From assembly GCA_020851035.1 (NCBI GenBank), contig JADZDM010000005.1, positions 1-64,000 of the forward strand: DNA of 64,000 bases, written 5' to 3'. Below the pieces are notes generated by a model. The model was not told where the DNA came from and ran no database searches. It was given only the letters and a program-made list of their open reading frames with translations. This DNA is from Gemmatimonadaceae bacterium (GTDB lineage: Bacteria > Gemmatimonadota > Gemmatimonadetes > Gemmatimonadales > Gemmatimonadaceae). The position numbers were made by a program, and so were the translations under genes. This document shows, piece after piece, positions 25,104-33,940 of the stretch (the stretch's first letter is position 1; each line of letters opens with the position of its first letter).

Positions 25104-25562
25104 TTACTGCCCCGTAACTGTGCGCAACTTGGCGATCGGTACCACGGCTGGAGCGCCGCGGTCGATCGTGAGCCAGATGCTGACGGCGAACACCCAGGCA
25201 CCGGCCGCGGCGAGGGTTCCGCCGCTGGCAAGCATGATGCTTCCGGCGGATGCGGCGGCCGAGGAGTGTGCTGACGCGCGTGTGATGAACCCGGAGACCA
25301 TGAGGAGGAGGCCCGCGTTGGAGAGCCACCAGTGCCAGATGGGTGCGGTTCGGCTTGGCAGCGGTGCCCCGGCGAAGCGTGGGATCACGTGGTAGGCCAC
25401 GCCGTAGATCATCATCGCGACGAAGCCCAGCACGACGCTGTGCGCGTGGGCGGGGCGATGGACCGTCCAGGCGGGGACCATCGCCATGGCGATGCCCCCG
25501 GTTGTCCCGGCCACCAGCCAGGCCAGGCTGGCCTTGAGGAAGGCTTTCACGAAGCCGTCCAT
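25104..25562 (-). CDS. Small membrane protein resembling part of cytochrome oxidase subunit I
   Basis: A 152-residue protein with four hydrophobic segments. 'HAHSVVLGFVAMMIYGVAYHVIPRFAG' (residues 39-65) matches the heme-b histidine region found in heme-copper oxidase-like proteins (HxH...YHVIPRF). The whole protein is far shorter than subunit I (over 450), so it is not an oxidase. Its start overlaps the stop of the DUF542 gene (ATGA), which in other genomes accompanies nitric-oxide and iron-stress repair genes. It could bind heme and sense or handle NO; that is inference. Confidence 0.65.
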   Translation of the reverse strand: MDGFVKAFLKASLAWLVAGTTGGIAMAMVPAWTVHRPAHAHSVVLGFVAMMIYGVAYHVIPRFAGAPLPSRTAPIWHWWLSNAGLLLMVSGFITRASAHSSAAASAGSIMLASGGTLAAAGAWVFAVSIWLTIDRGAPAVVPIAKLRTVTGQ

Positions 25563-25858
25563 CAGGCTGGTCCGTGGGTGAGGGCGGTGAGGGCGGCCAG
25601 GACCTGATCGAGTGGGAGTCCGGCGGTCGTGGCGGCGTCGCGGAGGGAGGCACCGGCGCCGCAGCAGGTGTCGATGCCCATGCGCGTGAGGACGGGCATG
25701 CTGGCGGGGAGCAGCTGGGTGATGGTGCGGACGCTCATCGTCTCGGAGATGGCCGTGGCATCTCCGGTCGCGGGTGGTGCGACGGCCGAGGACGAGCTGC
25801 AGGCGCAGGGGGTGGAGTCCTGGGCCGTGGGAAGGGGGGCGTGGCGGGTGGTGGTCAT
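25562..25858 (-). CDS. DUF542/ScdA-N domain protein
   Basis: A 98-residue protein. The C-terminal 50 residues, LPASMPVLTRMGIDTCCGAGASLRDAATTAGLPLDQVLAALTAL, are a DUF542 domain with the typical GIDxCCG motif, the N-terminal domain of RIC/ScdA repair proteins for Fe-S centres damaged by NO or peroxide. The iron-binding hemerythrin domain of full RIC is absent. The first 40 residues are low in complexity but include two cysteines (PCAC). It is coupled to the membrane protein gene downstream. Confidence 0.82.
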   Translation of the reverse strand: MTTTRHAPLPTAQDSTPCACSSSSAVAPPATGDATAISETMSVRTITQLLPASMPVLTRMGIDTCCGAGASLRDAATTAGLPLDQVLAALTALTHGPA

Positions 25859-25945
25859 CTGGGGCTCCGGGGATGTGTCGTGCCGGCGGATGGGTGGGCC
25901 GGCGGCCGTGGCTGCGCGTGGGCGGCGGCACGGCGGCGTGGGGGC

Positions 25946-26368
25946 TCAGGCGATGCGGCTGCCGAGGAGGTCGCGGACGGTCGTGTCGGTGAGTGGGGCG
26001 CGCCGGATGTGCTGGATGGCGCGCCAGCGTGTGTGGGCCGCGCAGGGGTCTGCCGGGTTGCAGGCGCCGGCGCCGAGCAGGCAATGTCCGTTTGCGGGTG
26101 CGTCGTCGAAGCAATCGATGATGGTGGCGACGCGGAGGTCGGCCGGTGCGACGAGGAGGGAGAAGCCGCCGCTCGGTCCGCGCGAGGAGCTGACGATGCC
26201 GGCCTTGGCGAGCTGGTTGAGCGTCTTGGCCATGTAGTTGCGCGGCGCGCCGGTGCGGCGCGCGATCTCGTCGGCGGTGACGGTGTGCGTCTCCGGCTCC
26301 TGTGCCAGGACGAGCACGGCCCGGAGTGCATATTCAGAGGTCGACGACAGCATGGCGGTGGCGGGCAA
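25946..26368 (-). CDS. Rrf2-family transcription regulator
   Basis: A 140-residue winged-helix regulator: SSTSEYALRAVLVLAQ, then ADEIARRTGAPRNYMAKTLNQLAKAGIVSSSRGPSGGFSL. Three cysteines at GHCLLGAGACNPADPCAAH match the cluster-binding Cys set of NsrR/IscR-type Rrf2 proteins. With DUF542 and a heme-oxidase-like gene next to it, an NsrR-like role sensing NO is likely. It starts 87 bp upstream of the DUF542 gene on the same strand, so it probably controls its own operon. Confidence 0.88.
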   Translation of the reverse strand: MPATAMLSSTSEYALRAVLVLAQEPETHTVTADEIARRTGAPRNYMAKTLNQLAKAGIVSSSRGPSGGFSLLVAPADLRVATIIDCFDDAPANGHCLLGAGACNPADPCAAHTRWRAIQHIRRAPLTDTTVRDLLGSRIA

Positions 26369-26379
26369 AGGCGAGTTTC

Positions 26380-26402
26380 ACATCTCGATATAATCTTTGT
26401 TC
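26380..26402. promoter_or_regulatory. AT-rich promoter region between divergent genes
   Basis: An AT-rich island, ATCTCGATATAATCTTTG, stands out in an otherwise GC-rich sequence. It holds TATAAT on the plus strand (26389-26394) and its reverse complement on the minus strand for the Rrf2 gene. No clear -35 is visible. A repeated ATCT (two copies, 10 bp apart) may be part of the Rrf2-protein site. The site lies 12 bp before the Rrf2 start. Confidence 0.4.
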
Positions 26403-26515
26403 GGCTGGTCAGCCGCGCCTGTCCGCCATTGCCTGTTTCTCGCTTCACCTTTCCCCCACGCGCCGCCGCCCCGACCGGTGGCGCGCGCCCTCCGCAGCCT
26501 CCCAGGCACCCCGTC

Positions 26516-26902
26516 ATGCCGATCGTCACCATCGTCGCCGGAGGGCTGCTGACCGTCCTTGGCCTGCTCAGCTACTTCATGAGCGTGAGCCACAGCCTCA
26601 CCGCGCTCATCCCGCTGGCCATCGGCATCCCGCTCGAGGCCTGCGGGGCGCTGGCGCTGCGTCCGGAGCTGCGGAAGCACGCCATGCATGGCGCGGCCGG
26701 CCTGGCGTTGCTGGGGGTGCTCGGCTCGGCGCCCGGCGCGGTGGCACTCCTGCGGTTGCTCGCCGGTGAGGACGGCGCCGTGGTGGCACTGGCGGCGGGC
26801 GCTCAGGCGGCGATGTTCGTGATCTGCCTGCTGTTCCTCATCCTCTGCATCCGCAGTTTCATGAATGCCCGTGCCCGACGCCTGGATGACCGGGCAGCCT
26901 GA
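26516..26902 (+). CDS. Hypothetical membrane protein
   Basis: A 128-residue protein with four predicted membrane helices: residues 2-22, 28-50 (ALIPLAIGIPLEACGALAL), 60-85 and 95-118 (MFVICLLFLILCIRSFM). I do not recognise the family. The frame is open far upstream, but that is antisense to the DUF542/Rrf2 genes; the ATG at 26516 begins the first helix. It probably shares the intergenic control region with the Rrf2 gene. Confidence 0.6.
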   Translation: MPIVTIVAGGLLTVLGLLSYFMSVSHSLTALIPLAIGIPLEACGALALRPELRKHAMHGAAGLALLGVLGSAPGAVALLRLLAGEDGAVVALAAGAQAAMFVICLLFLILCIRSFMNARARRLDDRAA

Positions 26903-26928
26903 CGGGCGCATCCCGACTCTGGCATCGC

Positions 26929-27534
26929 GTGCATTCCTGCTCCTGGCGGTGCGTCACCGCCTCAGCACTCATGGTCGTCGCCGCCGGGGTCGGCGGGTGC
27001 TCGGCTGCGGCCAGTGACGAGGCGCCACGCGACACCGCGGTGGCGCGCGTCGTGCCGCCGCTGCCTCCGTTGCCGCCAGCGCGTGACACCGCCGCCAGCA
27101 TCGCCGAGCTCACCCGTCGCGCCGCCCGCATCGACCAGGACACGCTGACCATGCCGGCGCGCACGCGTCCCGTGGATCTCGGTGCCGGCGCCACCGGCAC
27201 ACTCACCGCGTGGCGGCTCGGGTCCGAGTGGCGGCGCCTGCGCCTCGTGAGCGAGGGTGAGACGTTCCGGAACGTGGACACCTACTGGCGCGCCGACGGC
27301 GCCCTGCTCGGGGCGCGGCTCGAGAGCGGTCGGCCCGGCGCGAAGCCGCAGACCGACATCGTGTTCTTCCGTGACGGCGCGGTCTACTACTGGCTGGCCG
27401 CCGACGGTCGCAAGCTGAACACCGACGCCCGTTCGACCGTATCCGAGGCAGAGATGTTGCAGCGGCGGCTCGCCGACATCCTCGACGTGCTTGCCGATGA
27501 CGACGCCGCCACGCGCGCGCCGCCGCCGCCCTGA
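26929..27534 (+). CDS. Hypothetical lipoprotein
   Basis: A 201-residue protein with a GTG start and a lipoprotein signal (VVAAGVGGC, Cys near residue 24). The mature part has 'LTMPARTRPVDLGAGATGTLTAWRLGSEWRRLRLVSEGETF' and 'DIVFFRDGAVYYWLAADGRKLN'. The fold may be beta-rich and export-localised; the family is unknown. The C-terminus is Pro-rich. It is followed by the CocE gene after 58 bp. Confidence 0.65.
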   Translation: MHSCSWRCVTASALMVVAAGVGGCSAAASDEAPRDTAVARVVPPLPPLPPARDTAASIAELTRRAARIDQDTLTMPARTRPVDLGAGATGTLTAWRLGSEWRRLRLVSEGETFRNVDTYWRADGALLGARLESGRPGAKPQTDIVFFRDGAVYYWLAADGRKLNTDARSTVSEAEMLQRRLADILDVLADDDAATRAPPPP

Positions 27535-27592
27535 GCGGGCGGGTGCGGTGCGCACCACCCACCGACCTCCGTCGGGTCACCAGGGATTCCGC

Positions 27593-29500
27593 ATGTCCAG
27601 TCCGATGCGCCGCCGCGGCGGCGCGAGGGGCCTCGCGATGCTGCTGCTCGCGACCGGTGCGCTGCCCGCCGGCGGCGGCGCGCAGCAGTCCGGCTCCGCC
27701 GCCGAGACGGCGTACATCCGCGAGCACTACACCAAGCGCGAGGTCGTGATCCCGGTGCGGGATGGGACGAAGCTCTACACGATCGTCTACACCCCCCGCG
27801 ACACCACACGCCGCTACCCGATCCTGCTCAACCGCACGCCGTACAGCATCGGGCCCTACGGCGGATCCGACACGCTCAAGGCCACACTCGGCCCGTCGTT
27901 CGCGTTCGTGAAGGCCGGCTACATCTTCGCCTACCAGGACGTGCGCGGCGCGTACATGTCCGAGGGGCGCTTCGTGAACATGACGCCCCACCGGGAGAGC
28001 AAGCCGACCCCGCAGGAGACCGACGAGAGCACCGACACCTGGGACTCGATCGACTGGCTGCTGAAGTTCTCGCCGCACAACAACGGGCGTGTGGGGACGT
28101 GGGGCATCAGCTATCCCGGGTTCTACACGGCCGCCGGCATGATCGACGCCCATCCTGCACATCGCGCCGCGTCGCCGCAGGCGCCGATCGCCGACTGGTT
28201 CGCGGGTGACGACTTCCACCGCAACGGCGTGCTGTGGTTGCCGCACTTCTTCGGGTTCATCAGCGGATTCGGCAAGCCGCGTCCCGTGCCAACGCCCCGC
28301 GGCAACCGCCGGTTCGCGTTCCCCACCGCGGACGGCTACGATTTCTTCCTCAACGACCTCGGGCCGGTGGGGACGGCGAACGCGAAGTTCTTCCACGACA
28401 GTGTGGCGTTCTGGAACGAGGCGCTCGCGCACCCCACCTACGACCAGTTCTGGCAGTCGCGCAACCTGCGCCCGCACCTGCGCCGCATCCGGCCGGCGGT
28501 GATGACCGTGGGCGGGTTCTTCGACGCCGAGAACGTGTTCGGCGCGCTGCAGGTGTACCGCAGCGTGGAGGCACAGAGTCCGGATGCCAGCAACACGCTG
28601 GTGATGGGGCCGTGGTTCCACGGCGGCTGGGCGCGCAGCAACGGCCTGCGGCTCGGTGATGCCTACTTCGGCAGCGCGACCAGCGAGTGGTACCGCGACT
28701 CGGTGGAGTTTCCGTTCTTCGAGTACCACCTCCGGGACGTGGGCAACGACCCACGCAGCGAGGCAATCATCTTCGACAGCGGCCGGAACGCGTGGACGCG
28801 ACTCGATGCCTGGCCGCCGAGGAACGCGGGGGCGCAGGCGCTCCATCTCGGCCCCGGAGGCGTGGCGGCGTTCACGGCTCCTCCGACGGCGGCGCGTGCG
28901 ACCTTCGACCGCTACGTCAGCGATCCCGCGAAACCCGTCCCGTTCACGCAGGTCGTGGCCACCGGCATGCCGCGCGAGTACATGACGGAGGACCAGCGCT
29001 TCGCCTCGCGCCGGCCGGACGTGCTCGTGTACCAGACGGCGCCACTCACCGACGACCTCACGGTGATGGGCCCGGTCGGCGTGGACCTCGTCGTGAGCAC
29101 GAGCGGCACCGACGCCGACTTCGTGGTGAAGGTGATCGACGTCTTCCCTGACAGTGCGCCCGCCGCGCCCGGCGACCGCGCCGGCTTCTCACGCGGGGGC
29201 TACCAGATGCTGCTGCGCGGGGAACCGTTCCGCGCCCAGTTCCGCGACAGCTACGAGCGCCCGTCGGCGCTGGTGCCCAACACGCCCGTCACGTTGCGGT
29301 GGCAGCTCAACGACATCGCCCACACCTTCCGGCGCGGGCACCGCATCATGGTGCACGTGCAGGGCACCTGGTTCCCGCTGATGGAGCGGAACCCGCAGGT
29401 GTTCTCGCCCAACATCGCCTTCGCGGCACCCTCCGACTTCCGTGCCGCGACCATGCGCGTCTACCACTCCTCACGGCTCCTGCTGCCGGTCGTGCGCTGA
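27593..29500 (+). CDS. Exported CocE/NonD-family hydrolase
   Basis: A 635-residue secreted serine hydrolase. The signal peptide ends GALPAGGGAQQ. The alpha/beta domain has GTWGISYPGFYT (nucleophile Ser near residue 169), MTVGGFFDAENVFG holding the Asp, and GPWFHGGWARS with the catalytic His. The C-terminal domain (about 430-635) is the jelly-roll seen in CocE and X-prolyl dipeptidyl aminopeptidases. Such enzymes include X-Pro dipeptidases, glutaryl-7-ACA acylases and esterases; the substrate here is unclear. It converges with the M14 gene within a common hairpin. Confidence 0.88.
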   Translation: MSSPMRRRGGARGLAMLLLATGALPAGGGAQQSGSAAETAYIREHYTKREVVIPVRDGTKLYTIVYTPRDTTRRYPILLNRTPYSIGPYGGSDTLKATLGPSFAFVKAGYIFAYQDVRGAYMSEGRFVNMTPHRESKPTPQETDESTDTWDSIDWLLKFSPHNNGRVGTWGISYPGFYTAAGMIDAHPAHRAASPQAPIADWFAGDDFHRNGVLWLPHFFGFISGFGKPRPVPTPRGNRRFAFPTADGYDFFLNDLGPVGTANAKFFHDSVAFWNEALAHPTYDQFWQSRNLRPHLRRIRPAVMTVGGFFDAENVFGALQVYRSVEAQSPDASNTLVMGPWFHGGWARSNGLRLGDAYFGSATSEWYRDSVEFPFFEYHLRDVGNDPRSEAIIFDSGRNAWTRLDAWPPRNAGAQALHLGPGGVAAFTAPPTAARATFDRYVSDPAKPVPFTQVVATGMPREYMTEDQRFASRRPDVLVYQTAPLTDDLTVMGPVGVDLVVSTSGTDADFVVKVIDVFPDSAPAAPGDRAGFSRGGYQMLLRGEPFRAQFRDSYERPSALVPNTPVTLRWQLNDIAHTFRRGHRIMVHVQGTWFPLMERNPQVFSPNIAFAAPSDFRAATMRVYHSSRLLLPVVR

Positions 29501-29517
29501 CCGCTGCCGTCAGCGCA
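29493..29517. terminator. Hairpin containing both convergent stop codons
   Basis: TGCGCTGAC (29493-29501) and GTCAGCGCA (29509-29517) form a perfect 9-bp stem with a 7-base loop. The stop codons of the CocE gene (TGA) and of the M14 gene (TCA on the plus strand) each lie in one arm, so a single stem would end both transcripts. Confidence 0.6.
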
Positions 29518-31792
29518 GGATCGAACCCCAGAGCAGCGGCTGCGTGTTCATGCTCTGGCCGCGGTACTGCGGCCGGAACCCGAACAGGATCACGTGGCCC
29601 TTGCCGACGGTGACGTCGACCATCGCCGCGCGGCCGTTGAGTCGCGAGCCGCCCAGCAGCCACCCCGAGAGCAGCGGGTCACCAGTGCCCGGATACGAGG
29701 CCACCGCCACGGCGCGTGCCGGGTCGGTGATCTCGAACGCCGGGCTGTCCTCGAACCAGGCGGCTGGCACCGGGGCCGTCATGCGTGCCGTCACCGGGCT
29801 GGCTCGGTTGAGCGTGATGGCCATCAGGGACCCGGGGGCGTAGAAGTCGGTGTTGCGCACACCGGCCAGCACGTTCTTCACCGGCAGCTCCAGCGTCTCG
29901 ATCGCGTACTCGCTGGCATCGTTGAACGTGATCAGCGTGCCACCGGCCTCGACGAACGCCTTCAGGCTCGCCGCGCCTGCATCGCCCAGCCCGCCGCGGA
30001 GTGAATCGGGATACGGCGCGCCGAGGCCGCGGCGCAGCTGGGAGGCACCCTGGTCGGGCACGATGATCACGTCGTGGCGCGCCTTCAGGTTGCCCGCGCG
30101 CATCTCGGCATCCAGCACGCTGCGGTACGGGATGTGGTTGACGTCGAAGAGCCACCGCGTCCATCCCTCGTCCATCGACCCGGGGTAGCTGCGATAGATC
30201 GCGATCCGCTTCGGCGAACGGGTGCTGAGTCCCGGCACCGTGAAGCGGGGCTCGGGCATCGGCGCGGCCAGTGCGCCGAGTGCCGGCGCCGCGCCGGTGA
30301 CGGCATCCACCCGCACGCCGAAGAGCAGGGGCAGCGTGTGCGCGGTCACGTCGTACGGGCGCTTCGGCGGGCCGCCGGGATACTCGCTCAGGTTGGGATA
30401 GTGCTGCCGCTCCAGCAGCGTCTTCGCATACGAACCGAACGGCTGCCGGGTCGGCACGATGTAGCTGCCGGCGGGCGCGGACTCATAGACCTCGACCTGG
30501 CCGTGCTGCAGTGTCCACACCAGCCGCTGCAGCGCCTGCGGGTCGGCCTGGTCGCGCGGGATCACATACGCGGACGGCACGTCCGTGGTGGTCCACGGGT
30601 GCGCCGGGTCCATCGCACGATCCGCGACGGCGAGATAGCTCTCGAGCCACTGCCGGCGGTCACGCGCCACCGAGGCGAGCATCGCCCAGGAGGCGCTCGC
30701 CTGGTAGGCGACGATGTCGCCGTAGGTCCAGGTGCCGCCCGGCCAGCGGGCCGGGAAGTTCCACGAGGACACGCGGGCGTCGTAGCCGCGCGCGGTGCCG
30801 AGCTGGGTGAACGGGATCTCGATCGGCGACGCAAGGCGGGCGCTGGCGGTCTCGGTGAGGATGCGCACGCCGTGGTGGTTCAGCGAGTACTGCCGGGCCG
30901 GTGACCACTGGTCGTAGGAGGCGTTCGTCGCGATGCCGGTCTTGCCCTCGGCGATCATCCGCCAGCCCATGTGCATGCCGAGCGCATTGGTGCTGCTGGT
31001 GAGCACCGGGTCGATGTTCGGCTCGACCGGGTCCATGTAGGGCGGGATGAAGATGCGGCCGCCGTTGGCGCCCTGCTGGTGGATGTCGTTGACCACGGCG
31101 GGCGTCCACGGCGAGTACAGCGAGTCGAGCACCATCCGCTGCTCCACCTGCGTGAACGCGTACCAGTCGCGGTTGTTGTCGTGGCCCGTGTAGTGGTGGT
31201 AGAGCTGCGGCGGCTGCGTCCCTTCCGCCGGCGTGCCGACGGTGCTGCGGTACCAGTCCCCCACGATGTCCACGCCATCCGGGTTCTGGCTCGGCACCAG
31301 CATGATGATGGTTTCCTTCAGGATCTCGCGCGATTCCGGGGTGTCGCCGCGCAGGAGCCGGTCGGCGATCACGAGTGGCGACGAGAAGCCGCCCACTTCC
31401 GTCGAGTGGATGCTCGACGTGATCAGGACGATGGTGCGGCCCTCCGACAGCAGCCGCTCGCGGTCACCGTCGGTGCGCTTGCGCGGGTCGAGGAGCTGCT
31501 GCTGCACCTGCCGGAGGTGCTCCAGGTTGGCCAGGTTCGCCGAGTCGCTGATGAAGGCGACGATGAACGGCCGGCCGAGGGTCGTCTTGCCGAGCGTGCG
31601 CACCTGGATGTGCGGACTCGCTGCATCGAGCGCCGTGAAGTAGTCGGTGACCTGCTTCCAGGACGGGAGCCGGCGATCGGTGCCGGGCTCGAACCCGAGG
31701 ATGCTGGCTGGCGTCGGGACCGCGCTGCGCTGCGCGGGGAGCACGGTGGCACAGGCAGTGACGGCGACTGCGGCGGCGAGAAGGCGGCGCAT
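29510..31792 (-). CDS. Secreted M14-family zinc carboxypeptidase-like protein
   Basis: About 760 residues with a signal peptide (RRLLAAAVAVTACATVLPAQ). The zinc site is in TSSIHSTEVGG (HxxE near residue 130); the third ligand is probably the His of VVNDIHQQGANGG. 'MLVPSQNPDGVDIVGDWYR' and 'YHHYTGHDNNRDWYAFTQ' are typical of the large M14 group of these bacteria, which trim C-terminal amino acids. A long C-terminal region (about 500-760) adds beta-rich and glutamine-amidotransferase-like sequence. I start at the ATG (31792), one codon after the GTG that also fits, with GGAG upstream. Confidence 0.85.
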   Translation of the reverse strand: MRRLLAAAVAVTACATVLPAQRSAVPTPASILGFEPGTDRRLPSWKQVTDYFTALDAASPHIQVRTLGKTTLGRPFIVAFISDSANLANLEHLRQVQQQLLDPRKRTDGDRERLLSEGRTIVLITSSIHSTEVGGFSSPLVIADRLLRGDTPESREILKETIIMLVPSQNPDGVDIVGDWYRSTVGTPAEGTQPPQLYHHYTGHDNNRDWYAFTQVEQRMVLDSLYSPWTPAVVNDIHQQGANGGRIFIPPYMDPVEPNIDPVLTSSTNALGMHMGWRMIAEGKTGIATNASYDQWSPARQYSLNHHGVRILTETASARLASPIEIPFTQLGTARGYDARVSSWNFPARWPGGTWTYGDIVAYQASASWAMLASVARDRRQWLESYLAVADRAMDPAHPWTTTDVPSAYVIPRDQADPQALQRLVWTLQHGQVEVYESAPAGSYIVPTRQPFGSYAKTLLERQHYPNLSEYPGGPPKRPYDVTAHTLPLLFGVRVDAVTGAAPALGALAAPMPEPRFTVPGLSTRSPKRIAIYRSYPGSMDEGWTRWLFDVNHIPYRSVLDAEMRAGNLKARHDVIIVPDQGASQLRRGLGAPYPDSLRGGLGDAGAASLKAFVEAGGTLITFNDASEYAIETLELPVKNVLAGVRNTDFYAPGSLMAITLNRASPVTARMTAPVPAAWFEDSPAFEITDPARAVAVASYPGTGDPLLSGWLLGGSRLNGRAAMVDVTVGKGHVILFGFRPQYRGQSMNTQPLLWGSILR

Positions 31793-31878
31793 CACGACGG
31801 GCTCCGGGAGTGGGAGAGGCCCTGCGGGGGGTCGAGCGCGCTACGCGCGGCACCGGGTGAGTGCTGGCGCGCGGGGGG

Positions 31879-32874
31879 TCAGCGCTTCTCGATGGTGAAG
31901 CCGCTGGCGAACCGGGTGAAGGTCACCGAGTCGGTCATGCGGAGCGCTGCCCACGTTTCCATCGCGGGACGGAAGCTGTGGACCACGATCTCGTCGGTGC
32001 CGTCGCGGTCGAGGTCGAGCGTGGCGAGGAGCTCGTGCAGCGGGTAGGACAGGTCGCGCAGCTTGCCACTGCGGGTCGTCCCGTCCGCCCTGACGAGGAC
32101 CACGCGCTCGACGGTCTCCGGGGTGATGCTGCGCGGGCGGATCGCGATCATCGCGCGGAATTTGCCGAAGCAGCCACGGAGGACGCTCAGCGCCTCGGAG
32201 TCGGCCGGCGCGTACCGCGCCACGGCCGACTCGATGGCGGCGCCGTCGCCCGGATCGCAGCGACGGGGGGTGCCCGCTGCGAGCGGCATGGCCGGGTTGC
32301 CGCGCCACTCGATCGGGAGCGCCGTCGGCGGCGCGGCGGGAAACGGGGCGTCGAGGAGGGCCACGATGCGCCGTCCGGAGAGGCGGAAGCCGGTGACCCG
32401 CGTCGCGGCCGGTCCGGCGCTGGCGTGCAGGGTGAAGGTCATGCCCGCCTGGACCGGGCTCAGCGCCACGACCATGCGGTCGAACGCAGCGCGCGCGGCG
32501 TCGGTGGTGCCGACCCCGCCGTCGATCCGGCCGATGTCCATCGCCAACACGCTGTCCACCGGCCGCGCCATGAACCATCGCTGGCTGCGCGGCGCGAACA
32601 CGGCCCGCTCCCCCAGGCTCCCCGACTCGCCACCCACCTCAGGGTCCGACGGCGCCGGGAGCAGGCCGAGCGAGATGGTGGCGCTGTCGGGGGGCTGGAC
32701 CCGGATGGTGTCGGGGCGTTCCTCCGGGATCGAGTCCGGACCGGCCGCACTGTCGACGCGCGCGGCGGCGATGGTGTCGGGGCCGCCGGTCGTCCGGGGC
32801 CGCTCACCGCACCCCGCCATGCTCGCCGCCGACAGGGCCAGGCACGCCGCGGCGCGGAACGCTCCCACCCGCAT
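31879..32874 (-). CDS. Hypothetical lipoprotein
   Basis: A 331-residue protein with a lipoprotein signal (LSAASMAGC, Cys near residue 22). An acidic, Pro/Asp-rich linker of about 60 residues precedes a domain with 'MVVALSPVQAGMTFTLHASAG' and 'LLDAPFPAAPPTALPIEWRGNP'. Near the C-terminus, 'LATLDLDRDGTDEIVVHSF' resembles a calcium-type DxDxDG loop. I do not recognise the family. It is 2 bp downstream of the FHA gene on the same strand, so it may belong to the same operon. Confidence 0.65.
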   Translation of the reverse strand: MRVGAFRAAACLALSAASMAGCGERPRTTGGPDTIAAARVDSAAGPDSIPEERPDTIRVQPPDSATISLGLLPAPSDPEVGGESGSLGERAVFAPRSQRWFMARPVDSVLAMDIGRIDGGVGTTDAARAAFDRMVVALSPVQAGMTFTLHASAGPAATRVTGFRLSGRRIVALLDAPFPAAPPTALPIEWRGNPAMPLAAGTPRRCDPGDGAAIESAVARYAPADSEALSVLRGCFGKFRAMIAIRPRSITPETVERVVLVRADGTTRSGKLRDLSYPLHELLATLDLDRDGTDEIVVHSFRPAMETWAALRMTDSVTFTRFASGFTIEKR

Positions 32875-32876
32875 GG

Positions 32877-33701
32877 TCAGCCGAGGTACTGGAGCACCGA
32901 GGCGACCAGCCCGTAGCGCCAGGCGAGGACGCCGCCGATGGCGGCCAGCAGGGCGAGTGCGAGGCCGGTCACGGCCTTCTGCCACAGCTTCCGCTGGCGT
33001 ACCTCACGCTCCTCCCGCCGCTCGACGATGCCGAGCTTGCTGGTGGGGACGCGCCGGGTGTAGCGGTCGGTCCGCATGGCGTTGGCCGTCTCGAGCGCAC
33101 GCCGGACGGGCGGATCCATGGTGAACCAGAGCACCGTCCGGCCGATGCCGATGGCGTCGCCATCCGCCAGCCGGGTGGACTTCTCCACCTTGTTGCCGTT
33201 GAGCAGCATCAGGGCGCCGACCTCCGGGAGGAGGCGGATGGCGTCCCCGTCGCGCTCGACCCGGGCGTGGATGCGGGAGACTTCAGGCTCCTGCAGGAGG
33301 ATCCCGGCGCCCGCCTCACGGCCGATGGTCGTGACGTCGCTGCCAATCGGGTAGATCCGGTCCCGTCGGGCATCCCGGAGCCAGCCGGTGCCGGTGCCGG
33401 CCGCCGCCTCGGGGGGCGAATCAGTCTCATACCGGAACTCATGCGCCCCCATCACGATCACGTCGCCGGCCTGCAGCCGGTGGGGCTCGCCGGTCAGCAG
33501 TTCACCGTTGACCGTGATCTCGGCGTCACTGCTGGCACGGCTGATGGTGGCCGCCCCGAAGGACCCATCTCCCATGACCAGGGCATGCAGCCGGAGCAGG
33601 TCCGGTTCCCGGATCCGCCAGGTCGCCTCGACGCCGCTGCCGATGGACAGGACGCCCAGTCCGAGGGGCCGGGACTGCTCGCCGAAAATGAGATGGGCCA
33701 T
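32877..33701 (-). CDS. FHA-domain membrane protein
   Basis: A 274-residue protein. A degenerate FHA-like segment occupies residues 1-95. A canonical FHA domain follows at about 110-200 (TTIGREAGAGILL, SRIHARVERDG, LNGNKVEKSTRLADGDAIGIG), with the GR and SxxH residues that bind phosphothreonine. A basic stretch (REEREVRQRKLWQK) leads to one membrane segment (ALALLAAIGGVLAWRYGLVA) at the C-terminus, so the FHA domains face the cytoplasm. It may bind kinase substrates; the PP2C gene is far away. A GTG at 33743 is an alternative start. Confidence 0.8.
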   Translation of the reverse strand: MAHLIFGEQSRPLGLGVLSIGSGVEATWRIREPDLLRLHALVMGDGSFGAATISRASSDAEITVNGELLTGEPHRLQAGDVIVMGAHEFRYETDSPPEAAAGTGTGWLRDARRDRIYPIGSDVTTIGREAGAGILLQEPEVSRIHARVERDGDAIRLLPEVGALMLLNGNKVEKSTRLADGDAIGIGRTVLWFTMDPPVRRALETANAMRTDRYTRRVPTSKLGIVERREEREVRQRKLWQKAVTGLALALLAAIGGVLAWRYGLVASVLQYLG

Positions 33702-33940
33702 CTGCGCGCTGAGGGGACGTCGCGGGTCGCTTGTGGAATGCACCCTGCGAATACGATTGTACTGGGAGCAAGATAACCGCCGGTCCCCGATTTCGGGCTC
33801 GGCGGGCGACTTCGGTCCGCCTGTCGGGGAGGTAGATTGGACGCTGGCGGACTGCCACGGCAGGGGCGGTGCGTCCGGGTGTGCGCCATCGGCTCGCTGC
33901 GGAGTGCCCGCAGGTTCGTTCACAGTTCTTCGGTGCCCAG

